A DNA stretch of 51,174 bases from Clostridiales bacterium (GCA_029907205.1 JARYMI010000025.1:1-51174); one strand, 5' to 3'. Shown: positions 37,267 to 47,211, counted from the first letter of the stretch. The notes: a model not told the origin generated them from the letters alone. Numbers and translations are program-made.

Positions 37267-40158
37267 TTGAAGAAAATCCTAAGCTTAGCAGTTGCGCTCC
37301 TTCTCCTGGGTGTTTTTGTCTCAGCCCAGGAGTTCGGAGCCATCAGGGGTACGGTTAGGGACAGTGAGGGCAATCCTCTTCCCGGCGTCTCGGTTACGCT
37401 GACCGGGTCCAAAATCGCTGCCATGTCTGCTATCAGTTCAGAGCGAGGAAATTTCCGTTTCATGAACCTTCCGGTCGCCAATGACTACACCTTGAAGCTC
37501 GAACTTTCCGGGTTCAAGCCTCTTACCCGTCAGCAATTGAGCGTTTCCTTCGGCCGAGACATCACGCTCGACCTGACCATGGAGCAGGCGGTACTCGAAG
37601 AGGAAGTGACCGTTGTTGGCCAAACTCCGGTTATTGATACGAAGAGAACCCAGGTGGGCGTCAACGTCACCGAAGAGATGATCATGTCTCTCCCGACGGC
37701 GCGCAATCCCTGGGTCATCATGTCCCTTATTCCGGGCATGCTCGTTGACCGGGAGGATGTCGGCGGGAACGAGGGCGGTCAGCAATCCGCCTATTACGGC
37801 CACGGCGGCGGACGGGGTGACCAGACCTGGAATGTGGATGGCGCCAATATCACGGATAACTCCGCGCTCGGCGCTGCGCCGGCTTATCTTAACATCGCCA
37901 GCTACGAAGAGCTGCAGGTCAACTACGGCAACAACGACGTGAAGTCGCAAACCGGCGGCGTTCAGGTCAACCTGGTGTCAAAGCGCGGCGGGAACGCGTT
38001 CTCCGGTACCTTCTATCTGGATGCCGAGGACAAGAGATGGCAAGCCGATAATGTTAAAAAAGAGTTGAAAGACATCGGCTACACTGCCGCCGGGGTAGAC
38101 CGCGTCTATCTTTACGGCGCCAACTTCGGCGGACCAATTCTCAGAGACAAGGCATGGTTCTATTTAGCGTGGGGTATCCAGGATATCAACGCACGGACTC
38201 TGGCCGGCACAACCGACAAGACCTGGCTGGCCTCGGGTTATGCAAAGATGAACTTCCAGTTAACGCCCTCGACCAGGTTGGAGGGGTTCGTCGAGTACGA
38301 CAACAAGGAGAAATGGGGAAGAACCGCTTGGGACGCCACGCAGCAGGGGCCTGAGACAGTCTGGAACCAGACCGGTCCCGGCTACATCTGGAAAGGCGAA
38401 ATCGACCACACGATGGGGAATATCTACCTGAACCTCAAGGGCGTTTTTATCAACGGCGGGTTCAACCTCCAGCCGGTCCAGGGGAAAAGAACAGCCGACG
38501 GTTCGGGGAAATACATGATCAGGTACTATTATCCAGAGTTTTACGTCAGCGGGAACATTGATGACTACGGAACTGACAGAGACCAGATCAACGTCAACTT
38601 CAGCGGGAACCTGTTCCTCGAGAATGTGCTCGGCGGCGACCATGAGTGGAAATTCGGCGTTGACTATGTCACGGCTGTCGTGACGACCTTCGACCTTTAC
38701 GAGGGAAACCTTAGCCTGGCTTACTGGGGACCCGACCCCTCTCTGCCCACAGGAGAATGGTGGGAAGCTTGGCTGCTCCGGGATTATAAAATCAATTACG
38801 GGTTCAACCGCTATTCGTTCTTCCTCCAGGATACCGCAACCTTCGGACGGCTAACCTTCAACCTCGGCCTGAGATACGACATGGAAAGCTCGGTCGTCAG
38901 CGAGTACGAAATTCCCGCTTCCCCCTGGCTGCCCAAGTACATGCCGGCGTTGAAGGTTAGCGAAATCGACCCTGGAGTGAAGTGGAAAACCTTGTCGCCT
39001 CGTCTGAGCCTCGTATGGGACATTTTCGGGACGGGAAAAGATATCATCAAGTTCTCCGTGGCCAGGTACGGATCCCAGTCCGGTTTTGGCCTGGCTGACT
39101 TCATCAACCCTGTGGGCTGGACAGAAATCGATGTCATCTGGCAGGACCTCAATCACGACGGCCGAGTTACCAGCAACGAACTCTTCGGTTACGACTGGGA
39201 TACAGGCGCTCTAATGGATGTGAATAACCCCGATTATTGGCTGTGGTATAGCGGCTTCGATCCAGATAACCCGACCAGCCTTTCGATCCGGAACAAGTTT
39301 GACCCCAACTTCAAGTCCCCGCTTCTCGATGAACTCACCGTCTCCTATGAAAAGGAGATCATGACGGACTTTGCCGGTCGTCTGGAATTCTTCTACAAGA
39401 AACAGCATCATGAAGAGTGGACGATCGGAATGCTTGCTGACGGAACTCTTGATTCACAGAGTAATTACTACGCTTACTCGACAGAGCCTATCACTGGCTA
39501 TACGGTTTATGGCCGCAAGAAGTATTATCCTTACAGCTACAGAACAAATTACCCGAACCTCTACACCCAGTACATGGCGGGGCAGATTGTTTTTTCCAAG
39601 CGTCTATCCAATAAGTGGATGATGGACGCTTCGTTCACCTATTCGGACTGGAAGCAGCACTGGAAGGGCGATTACATCGACCCGCAGTACGTGGAATACT
39701 ATGACGGAGGCGTCGTGGCCCCTGGAAGCGGCGGTTCCGGGTTGAGCGGCATCTACGTCAACTCGAGGTGGCAGGGCAAGCTTTCCGGCCTCGTTCAGCT
39801 CCCCTACGGTATCAATTTCAGCGGCGTTTTTGTCGCCCGCGAAGGCTATGTAAAGCGCACGGATGTCCTCGCGTACAGGCCGGGCATCGGCACCCGCAGT
39901 ATTTACGGAAGCCCGGACGGCGGCGGCAAGTTCGGCGACGAGCGGCTGCCGGCCTTCTGGGTGCTAAACCTCAGAGCCGAGAAACTCTTCCGCATCACCG
40001 ACACAGCCACAGTGGCCCTTGGTGTCGACGGTTTCAACATCACCAATTCTGCGCACGCCCTGAAGCAGGAAATACGCATGACCTCGGCCAGGTTTGGCCA
40101 GGATCTCCGCATCCTCAACCCGAGAGTCTTTCGCTTCGGAGTCAGGTTCACGTTCTAA
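37267..40158 (+). CDS. TonB-dependent outer-membrane receptor (Oar-like) with carboxypeptidase-regulatory domain
   Basis: A 963-residue outer-membrane protein. Signal peptide (1-20), CarboxypepD_reg domain (about 22-100, GTVRDSEGNPLPGVSVTLTG), plug (about 110-230, with EELQVNYGNNDVKSQTGGVQ), then a beta-barrel to the C-terminal aromatic RFGVRFTF. The architecture is that of Oar/SusC-like importers for large oligomeric substrates driven by the TonB-ExbBD system; none of those genes is here. TTG start with AAAAAGGAGG 5-6 nt upstream. Controlled by a sigma-54 promoter and a complex leader, and followed by a strong terminator, so it is a single-gene unit. Ligand unknown. Confidence 0.93.
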   Translation: MKKILSLAVALLLLGVFVSAQEFGAIRGTVRDSEGNPLPGVSVTLTGSKIAAMSAISSERGNFRFMNLPVANDYTLKLELSGFKPLTRQQLSVSFGRDITLDLTMEQAVLEEEVTVVGQTPVIDTKRTQVGVNVTEEMIMSLPTARNPWVIMSLIPGMLVDREDVGGNEGGQQSAYYGHGGGRGDQTWNVDGANITDNSALGAAPAYLNIASYEELQVNYGNNDVKSQTGGVQVNLVSKRGGNAFSGTFYLDAEDKRWQADNVKKELKDIGYTAAGVDRVYLYGANFGGPILRDKAWFYLAWGIQDINARTLAGTTDKTWLASGYAKMNFQLTPSTRLEGFVEYDNKEKWGRTAWDATQQGPETVWNQTGPGYIWKGEIDHTMGNIYLNLKGVFINGGFNLQPVQGKRTADGSGKYMIRYYYPEFYVSGNIDDYGTDRDQINVNFSGNLFLENVLGGDHEWKFGVDYVTAVVTTFDLYEGNLSLAYWGPDPSLPTGEWWEAWLLRDYKINYGFNRYSFFLQDTATFGRLTFNLGLRYDMESSVVSEYEIPASPWLPKYMPALKVSEIDPGVKWKTLSPRLSLVWDIFGTGKDIIKFSVARYGSQSGFGLADFINPVGWTEIDVIWQDLNHDGRVTSNELFGYDWDTGALMDVNNPDYWLWYSGFDPDNPTSLSIRNKFDPNFKSPLLDELTVSYEKEIMTDFAGRLEFFYKKQHHEEWTIGMLADGTLDSQSNYYAYSTEPITGYTVYGRKKYYPYSYRTNYPNLYTQYMAGQIVFSKRLSNKWMMDASFTYSDWKQHWKGDYIDPQYVEYYDGGVVAPGSGGSGLSGIYVNSRWQGKLSGLVQLPYGINFSGVFVAREGYVKRTDVLAYRPGIGTRSIYGSPDGGGKFGDERLPAFWVLNLRAEKLFRITDTATVALGVDGFNITNSAHALKQEIRMTSARFGQDLRILNPRVFRFGVRFTF

Positions 40159-40182
40159 GCACGAGCTCTAGTAGAAGTTTAG

Positions 40183-40215
40183 AGCCCCTCCCCTCGGGGG
40201 GAGGGGCTTTTTTTT
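40183..40215 (+). terminator. strong intrinsic terminator after the receptor gene
   Basis: A perfect 11-bp stem, AGCCCCTCCCC (40183-40193) with GGGGAGGGGCT (40198-40208), 4-nt loop, and eight T residues. It begins 25 bp after the receptor stop codon. Confidence 0.95.
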
Positions 40216-40258
40216 CGTCCTGAAATCAAAACTTCATGAAGAACCCAAAATTGATTAT

Positions 40259-40378
40259 ATGAAAGCGCTGCATTATCTCGGCGAGGAGTTGTATAAAAGA
40301 AGAAAGGAGGCAATGCAAGATGGATCGTTATTTTGGGAGCAACAAGGGGCTTTTTTGGCGTGTCCCCGGGTGTTATAA
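40259..40378 (+). CDS. possible 39-residue small protein
   Basis: An ATG at 40259 opens a frame of 39 codons beginning MKALHYLGEELYKRRKEAM and ending at TAA 40376-40378. The residue composition is protein-like, but there is no ribosome site before it and its end overlaps the -10 box of the next gene. A second frame from ATG 40320 (26 codons, AAAGGAGG upstream) ends in ATGA overlapping the next start codon. Either could be real or chance. Confidence 0.18.
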   Translation: MKALHYLGEELYKRRKEAMQDGSLFWEQQGAFLACPRVL

Positions 40379-40379
40379 T
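40371..40379 (+). promoter_or_regulatory. extended -10 promoter of the TPR/sulfatase-fold/GWxTD operon
   Basis: TGTTATAAT: a perfect TATAAT with the TGn extension. No -35 element is clear (a T-run lies at about the right place). The start would be near 40386, so the ribosome site GGAGG (40386-40390) would be the very 5' end of the message and the leader only about 11 nt. Confidence 0.6.
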
Positions 40380-40396
40380 AGGAACGGAGGTTCAGG

Positions 40397-41320
40397 ATGA
40401 GACTGAAAAGGCTTTTCGTCAGTCTCGCCGTCGTGTTGACCGCCTCGGGGTTTCTTTTTGGCCAGGGCTACAGAGGCCAGGGCCGCATCAGCGGCGTGGT
40501 CACTGACCAGGACGGCAATCCTTTAGCCGGAGTTAAGGTCAAACTCTTCTCACTCAAAGGCCAGTCCGGTTTTGAGACGGAGACGGATAAAAACGGCGAA
40601 TGGAAGGCGCTCTATGTCCGCGGCGGGACCTGGAATATCGATTTCGAGAAGCCCGGGTACATTCCCAGAAAAATAAGCGCTGAGGTTAAGGAATTCGACC
40701 GCAACAAGCCGATCGACATCAAGATGGAGAAAATTTGCGGCCTCATCATCACCGAAGAGCTCAAGGCCGCCCTGAAGCAAGGCAACGACCTTTATGAGGC
40801 CGGGAAATACGAGGAGGCCGTGACCGCGTACGAGGCGATCATCCAAGTCAACCCTGATGCTTATATCATTTTTATGAACATCGGAAACTGCTATTTCCAG
40901 ATGGAAAAGTACGCCCAGGCAGAAGAATATTACCGGAAGGTCCTGGAAAAGGACCCCGAGAACGCAGAAGCCATCCTGCTCATCGGCAATACCTACGCTA
41001 ACCGGGGCCAGGATGCGAAGGCCATGGACTGGTACAATAGAATTGATTTTGAGAAAATCACAGACGAGACGGTGCTGTTTAACCTGGGGTCAAACTTCTT
41101 TAAACAATCGAAATTAGACCAGGCCCTGAAGTATCTCCAAAGGGCTGTCGAGATCAAGCCAGATTTCGCTGACGCCGTCTATCAACTCGGCCTGACATAT
41201 CTGGCCATGAACAACTATTCCGGCGCCCTCGCGGCCTTTGAAAACTATCTCAAGCTGGATTCAACCTCCGGCCGCGCCGAGCAAGTAAAGGGGTTCATCG
41301 AATTTCTGAAGAAAAAATAA
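40397..41320 (+). CDS. exported TPR protein with carboxypeptidase-regulatory domain
   Basis: A 307-residue protein with a signal peptide (about 1-22), a CarboxypepD_reg/Cna-B-like beta domain (about 28-110, GVVTDQDGNPLAGVKVKLF) and five or so TPR units (about 120-300, such as AEEYYRKVLEKDPENAEAILLIGNTYANRG). The beta domain matches in type the one at the N-terminus of the receptor encoded just upstream, suggesting both act in the same envelope space. Likely a periplasmic scaffold. Good GGAGG site 6 nt before the ATG. The sulfatase-fold gene follows after 54 bp. Confidence 0.86.
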   Translation: MRLKRLFVSLAVVLTASGFLFGQGYRGQGRISGVVTDQDGNPLAGVKVKLFSLKGQSGFETETDKNGEWKALYVRGGTWNIDFEKPGYIPRKISAEVKEFDRNKPIDIKMEKICGLIITEELKAALKQGNDLYEAGKYEEAVTAYEAIIQVNPDAYIIFMNIGNCYFQMEKYAQAEEYYRKVLEKDPENAEAILLIGNTYANRGQDAKAMDWYNRIDFEKITDETVLFNLGSNFFKQSKLDQALKYLQRAVEIKPDFADAVYQLGLTYLAMNNYSGALAAFENYLKLDSTSGRAEQVKGFIEFLKKK

Positions 41321-41374
41321 AGCGAACCTCTCGACCCGATTGGACAAGCCAAAACACATGAGCTTTGAGAAACG

Positions 41375-43534
41375 ATGAAAGTGAAAGGGAGAAACCGGGG
41401 ACTCTGGAGCTTTTCTTTTTCCGTGATTCCTTGCCTGGCCATCCTTCTCTCTCTTTTCCTTCTTTCCTCATCAGGCGGCTCGACGGGGAAAAACTCGCCC
41501 AAAAACCCGTTGAATGTCCTCCTCATCACCGTCGATACCTTAAGGGCCGACCGGTTGAGTTGCTACGGCAACGCCCGGCTGCAGACCCGCGCGATCGACG
41601 CGCTGGCTGAAAGGGGAGCGCTTTTTACCAGGGCCTTCGCCCATACGCCGACCACTCTTCCTTCCCATACCAACATCCTGTTGGGGACGACACCGCTTAC
41701 TCATGGCGTTCACGACAACGCCAATTTCATCGTCGATAAAAAATTTCCCACTCTGGCAACTTATCTCAAGTCTTACGGTTACGCCACAGGAGCGTTTGTC
41801 GGAGCCTTCCCCCTTGACTCGCGCTTCGGCTTGACCCAGGGGTTCGATGTCTACGATGATAATTACGGGACGCCGGCCAACCAGGAATTCACTTTCGTCG
41901 AGCGCAAGGCAGAGGTGGTTGTTGAGCAGGCGCTCTCCTGGTTGAGCGATCGTAACCCGAATGAAAAGTGGTTCCTCTGGATCCACTGCTTTGATCCCCA
42001 CCAGCGGTACCTCCCGCCGGAGCCCTTCCAGTCACTGTACAAGGACCGGCCATACGAGGGTGAGATCGCCTATGTTGATTTCGCCTTAGGTAAATTATTG
42101 GGGTATCTGGAGGACAAGAAGCTTACAGAGAACACTCTCATCGTCTTTACCGGAGACCACGGAGAGTCCCTCGGCCAGCATGGCGAGTCAACGCACGGCT
42201 ATTTCGCCTACAACGCGACCCTCCAGATCCCGTTGCTCATCGTCTTCCCGGGCATCAAAAAGGGCACAGTCGAACAGAACGTTGCGCACATCGACATTTT
42301 TCCGACGGTTTGCGATGTCCTTGGAATCGATAGGCTCGCTTTTCTCCAGGGGATCTCGCTTCTTCCGGCCATCAAGGGAAGAAAACTGCCCGACCGGATG
42401 ATTTATTTTGAATCGCTCTATCCCTATTACAGCCGCGGCTGGGCACCTCTCCAGGGATATATCGAGGGAACAGAGAAATTTATTGAGACTCCGATTCCCG
42501 AGGTTTATGACCTTGAAGCCGATTTCGACGAGATGGTGAACATGGCTGAGCAGAAAAAATTGGACAAGCACAGAGAAAAACTCGGCCGCCTCATCGCTGA
42601 ATTCTCGTCTTCGCCGTTGGCACAAACCCGTCCAGTCGACCGAGAAACGCAAGAACGCTTGCAGAGCCTGGGGTACGTTTCCATCCCTCAGGCGTTGGCC
42701 AAGAGAAATTTTACCGACCAGGACGACCTAAAAATACTGTTGCCCTACCAGAACATGCTTCAGCAGGCCATGGCCGCCTACCACCGCCGCGACCTTGAAG
42801 AGGGGGCGAAGCTCCTTCGGAGAATAATCGCCGAGAGGAAGGATTTCGACCTGGCTTATTCTTACCTGGCGACTATTTATAAAGACCAGAAGAGATTGAA
42901 AGAAGCTGTCGCCGTCCTGAAGGAGGGAGTCGAGAACAACCCCCAGAGTATCAAGATCCTGTCGACTTACGGAATATTTTTAGTAGAAGTAAGGGCTTAT
43001 GATGCAGCGATTGAGATCCTGAAGAAAACTCTCTCCCTGATCGATTACGACCCCGACGTATGGAACTATCTGGGCGTAGCGTATTACCATAAGGGCTCCT
43101 ATGCCGAGGCGCTCAAAGCCTACGACAGAGTGCTCGCCCTTGATGACAACTATCCGGTTGTCTTTAATAACCTTGGTTCGCTCCACTTCTCGGTGTTTCT
43201 CAAGACAAAGGAAAAAACCTCCTACGACAAGGCTGTCGCCAGCTTCAGGCGTGCCATAGAGCTCGACCCGAACTATCCTTCCGCTTACAACGGGCTTGGA
43301 GTAGCATTGCGGCAAGCAGGAGACTTGGACGGCGCCATTCAGAACTGGGAGAAGGCCGTCGAGGTTAAACCCGATTACGGGTTTGCTCTGTATAACCTGG
43401 GCCTAGCCTGTGCCATCAAGGGAGACAAAAAAAAGGCGCTGGAGCATCTTACAAAATACAAGGAAGAATTCTATTCGCTCCTGACCGCCGAGGAGCAGGT
43501 GAAGCTCGATAAGCTCATGGCCAGTTTGAGGTGA
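41375..43534 (+). CDS. sulfatase/alkaline-phosphatase-fold membrane protein with TPR domain
   Basis: A 719-residue protein: N-terminal signal anchor (about 12-33), sulfatase-fold catalytic domain (about 47-400) with VDTLRADR, DPHQRY and FTGDHGESLGQHG metal-binding motifs, then TPRs (about 450-715). The position of the formylglycine cysteine of sulfatases (C-x-P-S-R) reads T94-L-P-S-H98. Without Cys or Ser it cannot form formylglycine; a threonine nucleophile is used by LtaS- and phosphoethanolamine-transferase-like members of this superfamily. So a phosphate-ester hydrolase or transferase acting on envelope glycans or lipids is more likely than a sulfatase. It lies 13 bp before the GWxTD gene. 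Confidence 0.85.
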   Translation: MKVKGRNRGLWSFSFSVIPCLAILLSLFLLSSSGGSTGKNSPKNPLNVLLITVDTLRADRLSCYGNARLQTRAIDALAERGALFTRAFAHTPTTLPSHTNILLGTTPLTHGVHDNANFIVDKKFPTLATYLKSYGYATGAFVGAFPLDSRFGLTQGFDVYDDNYGTPANQEFTFVERKAEVVVEQALSWLSDRNPNEKWFLWIHCFDPHQRYLPPEPFQSLYKDRPYEGEIAYVDFALGKLLGYLEDKKLTENTLIVFTGDHGESLGQHGESTHGYFAYNATLQIPLLIVFPGIKKGTVEQNVAHIDIFPTVCDVLGIDRLAFLQGISLLPAIKGRKLPDRMIYFESLYPYYSRGWAPLQGYIEGTEKFIETPIPEVYDLEADFDEMVNMAEQKKLDKHREKLGRLIAEFSSSPLAQTRPVDRETQERLQSLGYVSIPQALAKRNFTDQDDLKILLPYQNMLQQAMAAYHRRDLEEGAKLLRRIIAERKDFDLAYSYLATIYKDQKRLKEAVAVLKEGVENNPQSIKILSTYGIFLVEVRAYDAAIEILKKTLSLIDYDPDVWNYLGVAYYHKGSYAEALKAYDRVLALDDNYPVVFNNLGSLHFSVFLKTKEKTSYDKAVASFRRAIELDPNYPSAYNGLGVALRQAGDLDGAIQNWEKAVEVKPDYGFALYNLGLACAIKGDKKKALEHLTKYKEEFYSLLTAEEQVKLDKLMASLR

Positions 43535-43547
43535 ACGTGGAACGCGG

Positions 43548-45632
43548 ATGAAGCGGGAATTTTGGTCCCTTCTGATCTTTCCTGTGATATTTTTCTTACC
43601 GGTACATTCGACGGCAGAGAGCCTCAAAGAAAAGGACCTCCCGTCCAAACACCAGGAGTGGCTCAAGCTCACGAACTACATCATCCTCCAGAAAGAAAAA
43701 GAGGTCTTCCTGCAGCTAACGACTGACCGCGACCGGGACATTTTCATCGAATCCTTCTGGAAGCAGCGCGACCCGACGCCTGGCACGCCACAAAACGAGT
43801 TCAAGGAAGAGCATATCAAGCGTTTCAATTATGCCAATACTTATTTCGGGCGGGACACACCCCGGGAGGGCTGGCAGACGGATATGGGACGGATGCACAT
43901 CATTCTCGGTCCTCCGGCCAGCATCGAACGGTTCGACAGCGTCGCTGGCCTCTATCCAGCCCAGGTCTGGTATTACTATGGTGACCGGTCCAAAGGGCTA
44001 CCCACGTATTTTGCCATTGTTTTCTTCAAGCGAAGCGGCGCTGGCGAGTTCAAGATTTATAACCCGACTTCAGACGGTCCGTTGAGCCTGATCATTGATG
44101 CCCGGGGCATTGACATCACCGATTACCGCGCCCAGTATGAGAAAATCAAGGAGCTGGCGCCCACGCTGGCGGGCGTCGCGATCTCTATGATTCCGGGTGA
44201 GTATCCTTACAATTTCCAGCCGTCGCCCCAGACGAATATCATCCTGGCGGACATCTTTGAATCGCCCAAGAAGAACATCAGCCCCTCTTACGCTACTCAT
44301 TTCCTCGATTACAAGGGCATCGTGAGCACGGAGTATTTGACGAATTTTGTCGAGAGCTCGGCCGTGACGGCTGTCGCCAAGGAGCCGATGCTCGGCATGT
44401 CGCTCTGCCATTTCTCGGTGGTGCCAAAGAAAATCTCGTTGGACTATTTTGGGCCGAGAGACCAGTATTACTGCAATTTCAAGCTTGATGTCAGTTTGCG
44501 TCAAGGAGAGAAAATTATCTATCAGTACACCAAGGATTTCCCGTTTTATTTCGAGCCGGACAGACTGGCTGCTGTCGAGGCCAATGGTATCGCTCTGCAG
44601 GACGTCTTTCCCGTCGTCGAGGGGAGGTATGAGCTGACCGTGCTCTTGCAGAACTCTGTCGGCAAAGAATTTACCGTCTACGAAAAGATTATCAACGTGC
44701 CGGAGGCTTCCGGCCCCCCGAAAATTCTCTGTCCCGTCCTGGGCTACAGCGTTCAGAACCTTCCCAGTGAGGTGCAAACGCCCTTTAAATTAATGAACGA
44801 TCAGTTTCAGGTGGTTCCCGAAAATATGTTCACGCTAAAGGATAGACCGGCGATGTTTATTAGCCTTTTGGACCTCACCGAGGAGGTCTGGCGGGAGGGA
44901 ACGGTGGAGATTCTTGTCAACGGCCTCAAGGATAAGAACCCGGTGCGAAAGTCGCTTTTCATCAAAACGCGAGATTTCCCGTTCAACAAAGCGATGGGGA
45001 TCTCCTGGGAGCTTCCCATCGGTGAGCTTAATCCAGATTATTACGAGCTCAAGCTGATCTTAAGGGGAAGTCAAGGAGAACCGATCTCCGAGGCCTCCTC
45101 CTCATTCATTGTCTCCCCACAAACGGCTCTATCCCGGCCGGTCACTCTATCCAAGAGCATTTCCTTCGAAATCCTCTTTTTTTATTACTATATCCTGGCC
45201 GAGCAGTATGACCGGATCGATGAAACTGGGAAGGCAGAAGCCAATTTTGAGAAAGCGCTGGCGTTGAACCCAGGCTTCAAGCCGGGAATCGTTGCTTATG
45301 CCAAGTTCCTATTGAAGACGGGCAAGTTCGACCGCGCTCTGGAGACGATCGAACGAGTGAGCGGGGACGAATCGCTGGAATTTGACTACTTCCTCGTGAC
45401 GGGCCGCGCGCTCGAGGGCAAGGGAGAATACAGAGCGGCCATCGAAAGGTTGCTCGAGGGCAACAAAATATATAACAGCGATACATGCCTCCTCAACTCC
45501 CTCGGATTCTGCTATTACAAGACAGGGCAGAAGAAAGCAGCCCTGGATGTCCTCAATGCCTCATTGCGCCTCAACCCCGAACAGAGTGAAATCAGAGAGC
45601 TGCTTGCCCGCATCGAGAAAGAGCTGAAATAA
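43548..45632 (+). CDS. GWxTD-domain protein with C-terminal TPRs
   Basis: A 694-residue exported protein with a signal peptide (about 1-22), a GWxTD domain (about 25-200) with the defining GWQTD near residue 108 and RMHIILGPP after it, a long beta-rich middle (200-540) and three or so TPR units (about 555-690, such as ANFEKALALNPGF). GWxTD proteins are widespread in Acidobacteriota, Bacteroidota and relatives; function is unknown. It ends the rightward TPR operon. Its stop codon lies 1 nt from the stop of the opposing VWFA gene, with no terminator visible. Confidence 0.88.
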   Translation: MKREFWSLLIFPVIFFLPVHSTAESLKEKDLPSKHQEWLKLTNYIILQKEKEVFLQLTTDRDRDIFIESFWKQRDPTPGTPQNEFKEEHIKRFNYANTYFGRDTPREGWQTDMGRMHIILGPPASIERFDSVAGLYPAQVWYYYGDRSKGLPTYFAIVFFKRSGAGEFKIYNPTSDGPLSLIIDARGIDITDYRAQYEKIKELAPTLAGVAISMIPGEYPYNFQPSPQTNIILADIFESPKKNISPSYATHFLDYKGIVSTEYLTNFVESSAVTAVAKEPMLGMSLCHFSVVPKKISLDYFGPRDQYYCNFKLDVSLRQGEKIIYQYTKDFPFYFEPDRLAAVEANGIALQDVFPVVEGRYELTVLLQNSVGKEFTVYEKIINVPEASGPPKILCPVLGYSVQNLPSEVQTPFKLMNDQFQVVPENMFTLKDRPAMFISLLDLTEEVWREGTVEILVNGLKDKNPVRKSLFIKTRDFPFNKAMGISWELPIGELNPDYYELKLILRGSQGEPISEASSSFIVSPQTALSRPVTLSKSISFEILFFYYYILAEQYDRIDETGKAEANFEKALALNPGFKPGIVAYAKFLLKTGKFDRALETIERVSGDESLEFDYFLVTGRALEGKGEYRAAIERLLEGNKIYNSDTCLLNSLGFCYYKTGQKKAALDVLNASLRLNPEQSEIRELLARIEKELK

Positions 45633-45633
45633 T

Positions 45634-47211
45634 CTACAGCTTGATCAACCCCGAGTAAACATCCGATTGGTTGGACACGCGGTCAACGGCTTGGATAATG
45701 ATGAAATACGTGCCTGGCTTCAGCCGGTTGAAATTCAACGAGATGTGGGTTTCATCCTTGAAGAGGTCCAGAGATTTCCCCTCATCAAAGACCTTGTTTG
45801 AGCTTTCATCGATGATCGTGATCTTCACGTCAGCCAATCCCCGGCGCTTGCCGTTGATCTGCGTCATTTCATAGTGGCTGAGAGTGAAGCTGATGGTCCT
45901 GCCGTTGACCTTAAAATCTTCCACAGCGACTTGGAGCGACCCGGCCGAAAGGTAGTTCTTGAGATGGACGACGTCGACACCGCTCCGTTTCACCTTGACT
46001 TCAATATTTCTTTTTTTTCCGCCAGAAGTCTCCCGGGGCGAGTACACAAGGAGATAATGAAAGTCTTCGAGCGCGGCCGCTTCCTTCAGGGCTGCTGCGG
46101 GCTGGTTAGAGAAACCTAAATAGCCGCCCGTCAGGCGGCTGATCCTGGTCAAAGATTCCTCAAAGTCCTTGCCGACCTCCTTGAGCTCGAGGTCCTGTGA
46201 AAAGATTGTTCTAAGCGATTTCATCAGAATGAGATGGAAAGTGAAACCCGCACCCAGGAAAATGTCGCTCATCGCCTCTGCGTTGATCGTCCCGGAAAAA
46301 TCGAAGGCTCTCTGAAGATCTTGCTGGCGGGCTTGGACCATCCTGGCATCAACCTGCTGTTGGGGCTCCACTTGAGAATCGGCCCAGGCCCTGATTTCGT
46401 TATCCAGGCGTGAGGCGTTCTTTATTCTGGGAAACATTTCCCGCTGCTGAAAAGCGATGGCCCACTTGTCTCCTTCAATGCTCTTCAATCTTTTTATCAG
46501 GCTCTGATAAAAATCCACGTCCTGTTCCAGAAACTGGCGGCGGTAATCGGTCCAGATCCGTTGATAATTTTCAAAAAAGCGGATCATGACCGGGGCGATA
46601 GACATTCTCTCTGCCGATTGACCTCGAAGCGCGCTGAGGAGCCGGTCTGCCTCGTAGCTGATGTCTCGGAAGTTCTTGAGCGCGGCTGCCGTAGAGATGG
46701 CTTTGAACTTGTGGAGCGAATCCTTGATCGCAGCGGCGAGCTCTTCGACTCCTTTTCCCCTCTCTACGTTCAGAACCCGGCCCTCGGTCAAGACGACGAC
46801 CTGGTCTCCCGGCCGGAAAATCTCCCGGAAAAAGTCATCGACCGCCGCTCCGACCGCGTTATCATAATCGAAGATGTTGAAGATGAGGAGAAAAAGCCTC
46901 TTTTGTATTCCGGGTTTCTGACCGGGGAGAGCAGGCCCGGCAATTTTCCTGGAGATGACTTCGAACTGCGTGATCTCCTGCTTGATCCCATTCTCATAAA
47001 CCTCAAAGTCCTCCTTGGTTAAGTCCCGGACGGCGTCCCCTTTGAGCAGCACGCGCACGGGGATTTCGACTGCCGTAACCGTCACAACTTCCTGGGGTCT
47101 CTCTTGGACAGCGAACGAAGCTATCGACACTCCAAGGAGCATAGCAAGAAAAAAAGAAAATAAAGTACATGACCACGTGCTTACACCCAGGGATATTCTG
47201 AACATACTCAT
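45634..47211 (-). CDS. VWFA-domain exported protein, Acidobacteria type
   Basis: A 525-residue protein with an N-terminal signal sequence (about 10-34) and the leading module VEIPVRVLLKGDAVRDLTKE with DFEVYENG, characteristic of acidobacterial VWFA-related proteins (TIGR03436-like). A von Willebrand A-like domain follows (about 100-370), then a beta-rich C-terminal region. The MIDAS DxSxS motif is not intact here: the corresponding strand reads LLIFNIFDYDN. Metal-dependent ligand binding is therefore doubtful. It has its own promoter and is transcribed towards the GWxTD gene. Probably periplasmic or cell-surface; role unknown. Confidence 0.82.
   Translation of the reverse strand: MSMFRISLGVSTWSCTLFSFFLAMLLGVSIASFAVQERPQEVVTVTAVEIPVRVLLKGDAVRDLTKEDFEVYENGIKQEITQFEVISRKIAGPALPGQKPGIQKRLFLLIFNIFDYDNAVGAAVDDFFREIFRPGDQVVVLTEGRVLNVERGKGVEELAAAIKDSLHKFKAISTAAALKNFRDISYEADRLLSALRGQSAERMSIAPVMIRFFENYQRIWTDYRRQFLEQDVDFYQSLIKRLKSIEGDKWAIAFQQREMFPRIKNASRLDNEIRAWADSQVEPQQQVDARMVQARQQDLQRAFDFSGTINAEAMSDIFLGAGFTFHLILMKSLRTIFSQDLELKEVGKDFEESLTRISRLTGGYLGFSNQPAAALKEAAALEDFHYLLVYSPRETSGGKKRNIEVKVKRSGVDVVHLKNYLSAGSLQVAVEDFKVNGRTISFTLSHYEMTQINGKRRGLADVKITIIDESSNKVFDEGKSLDLFKDETHISLNFNRLKPGTYFIIIQAVDRVSNQSDVYSGLIKL

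Noticed and set aside
41375..43534. Annotation as an arylsulfatase
   Set aside because: The formylglycine cysteine or serine is replaced by threonine, so the sulfatase mechanism is not available.
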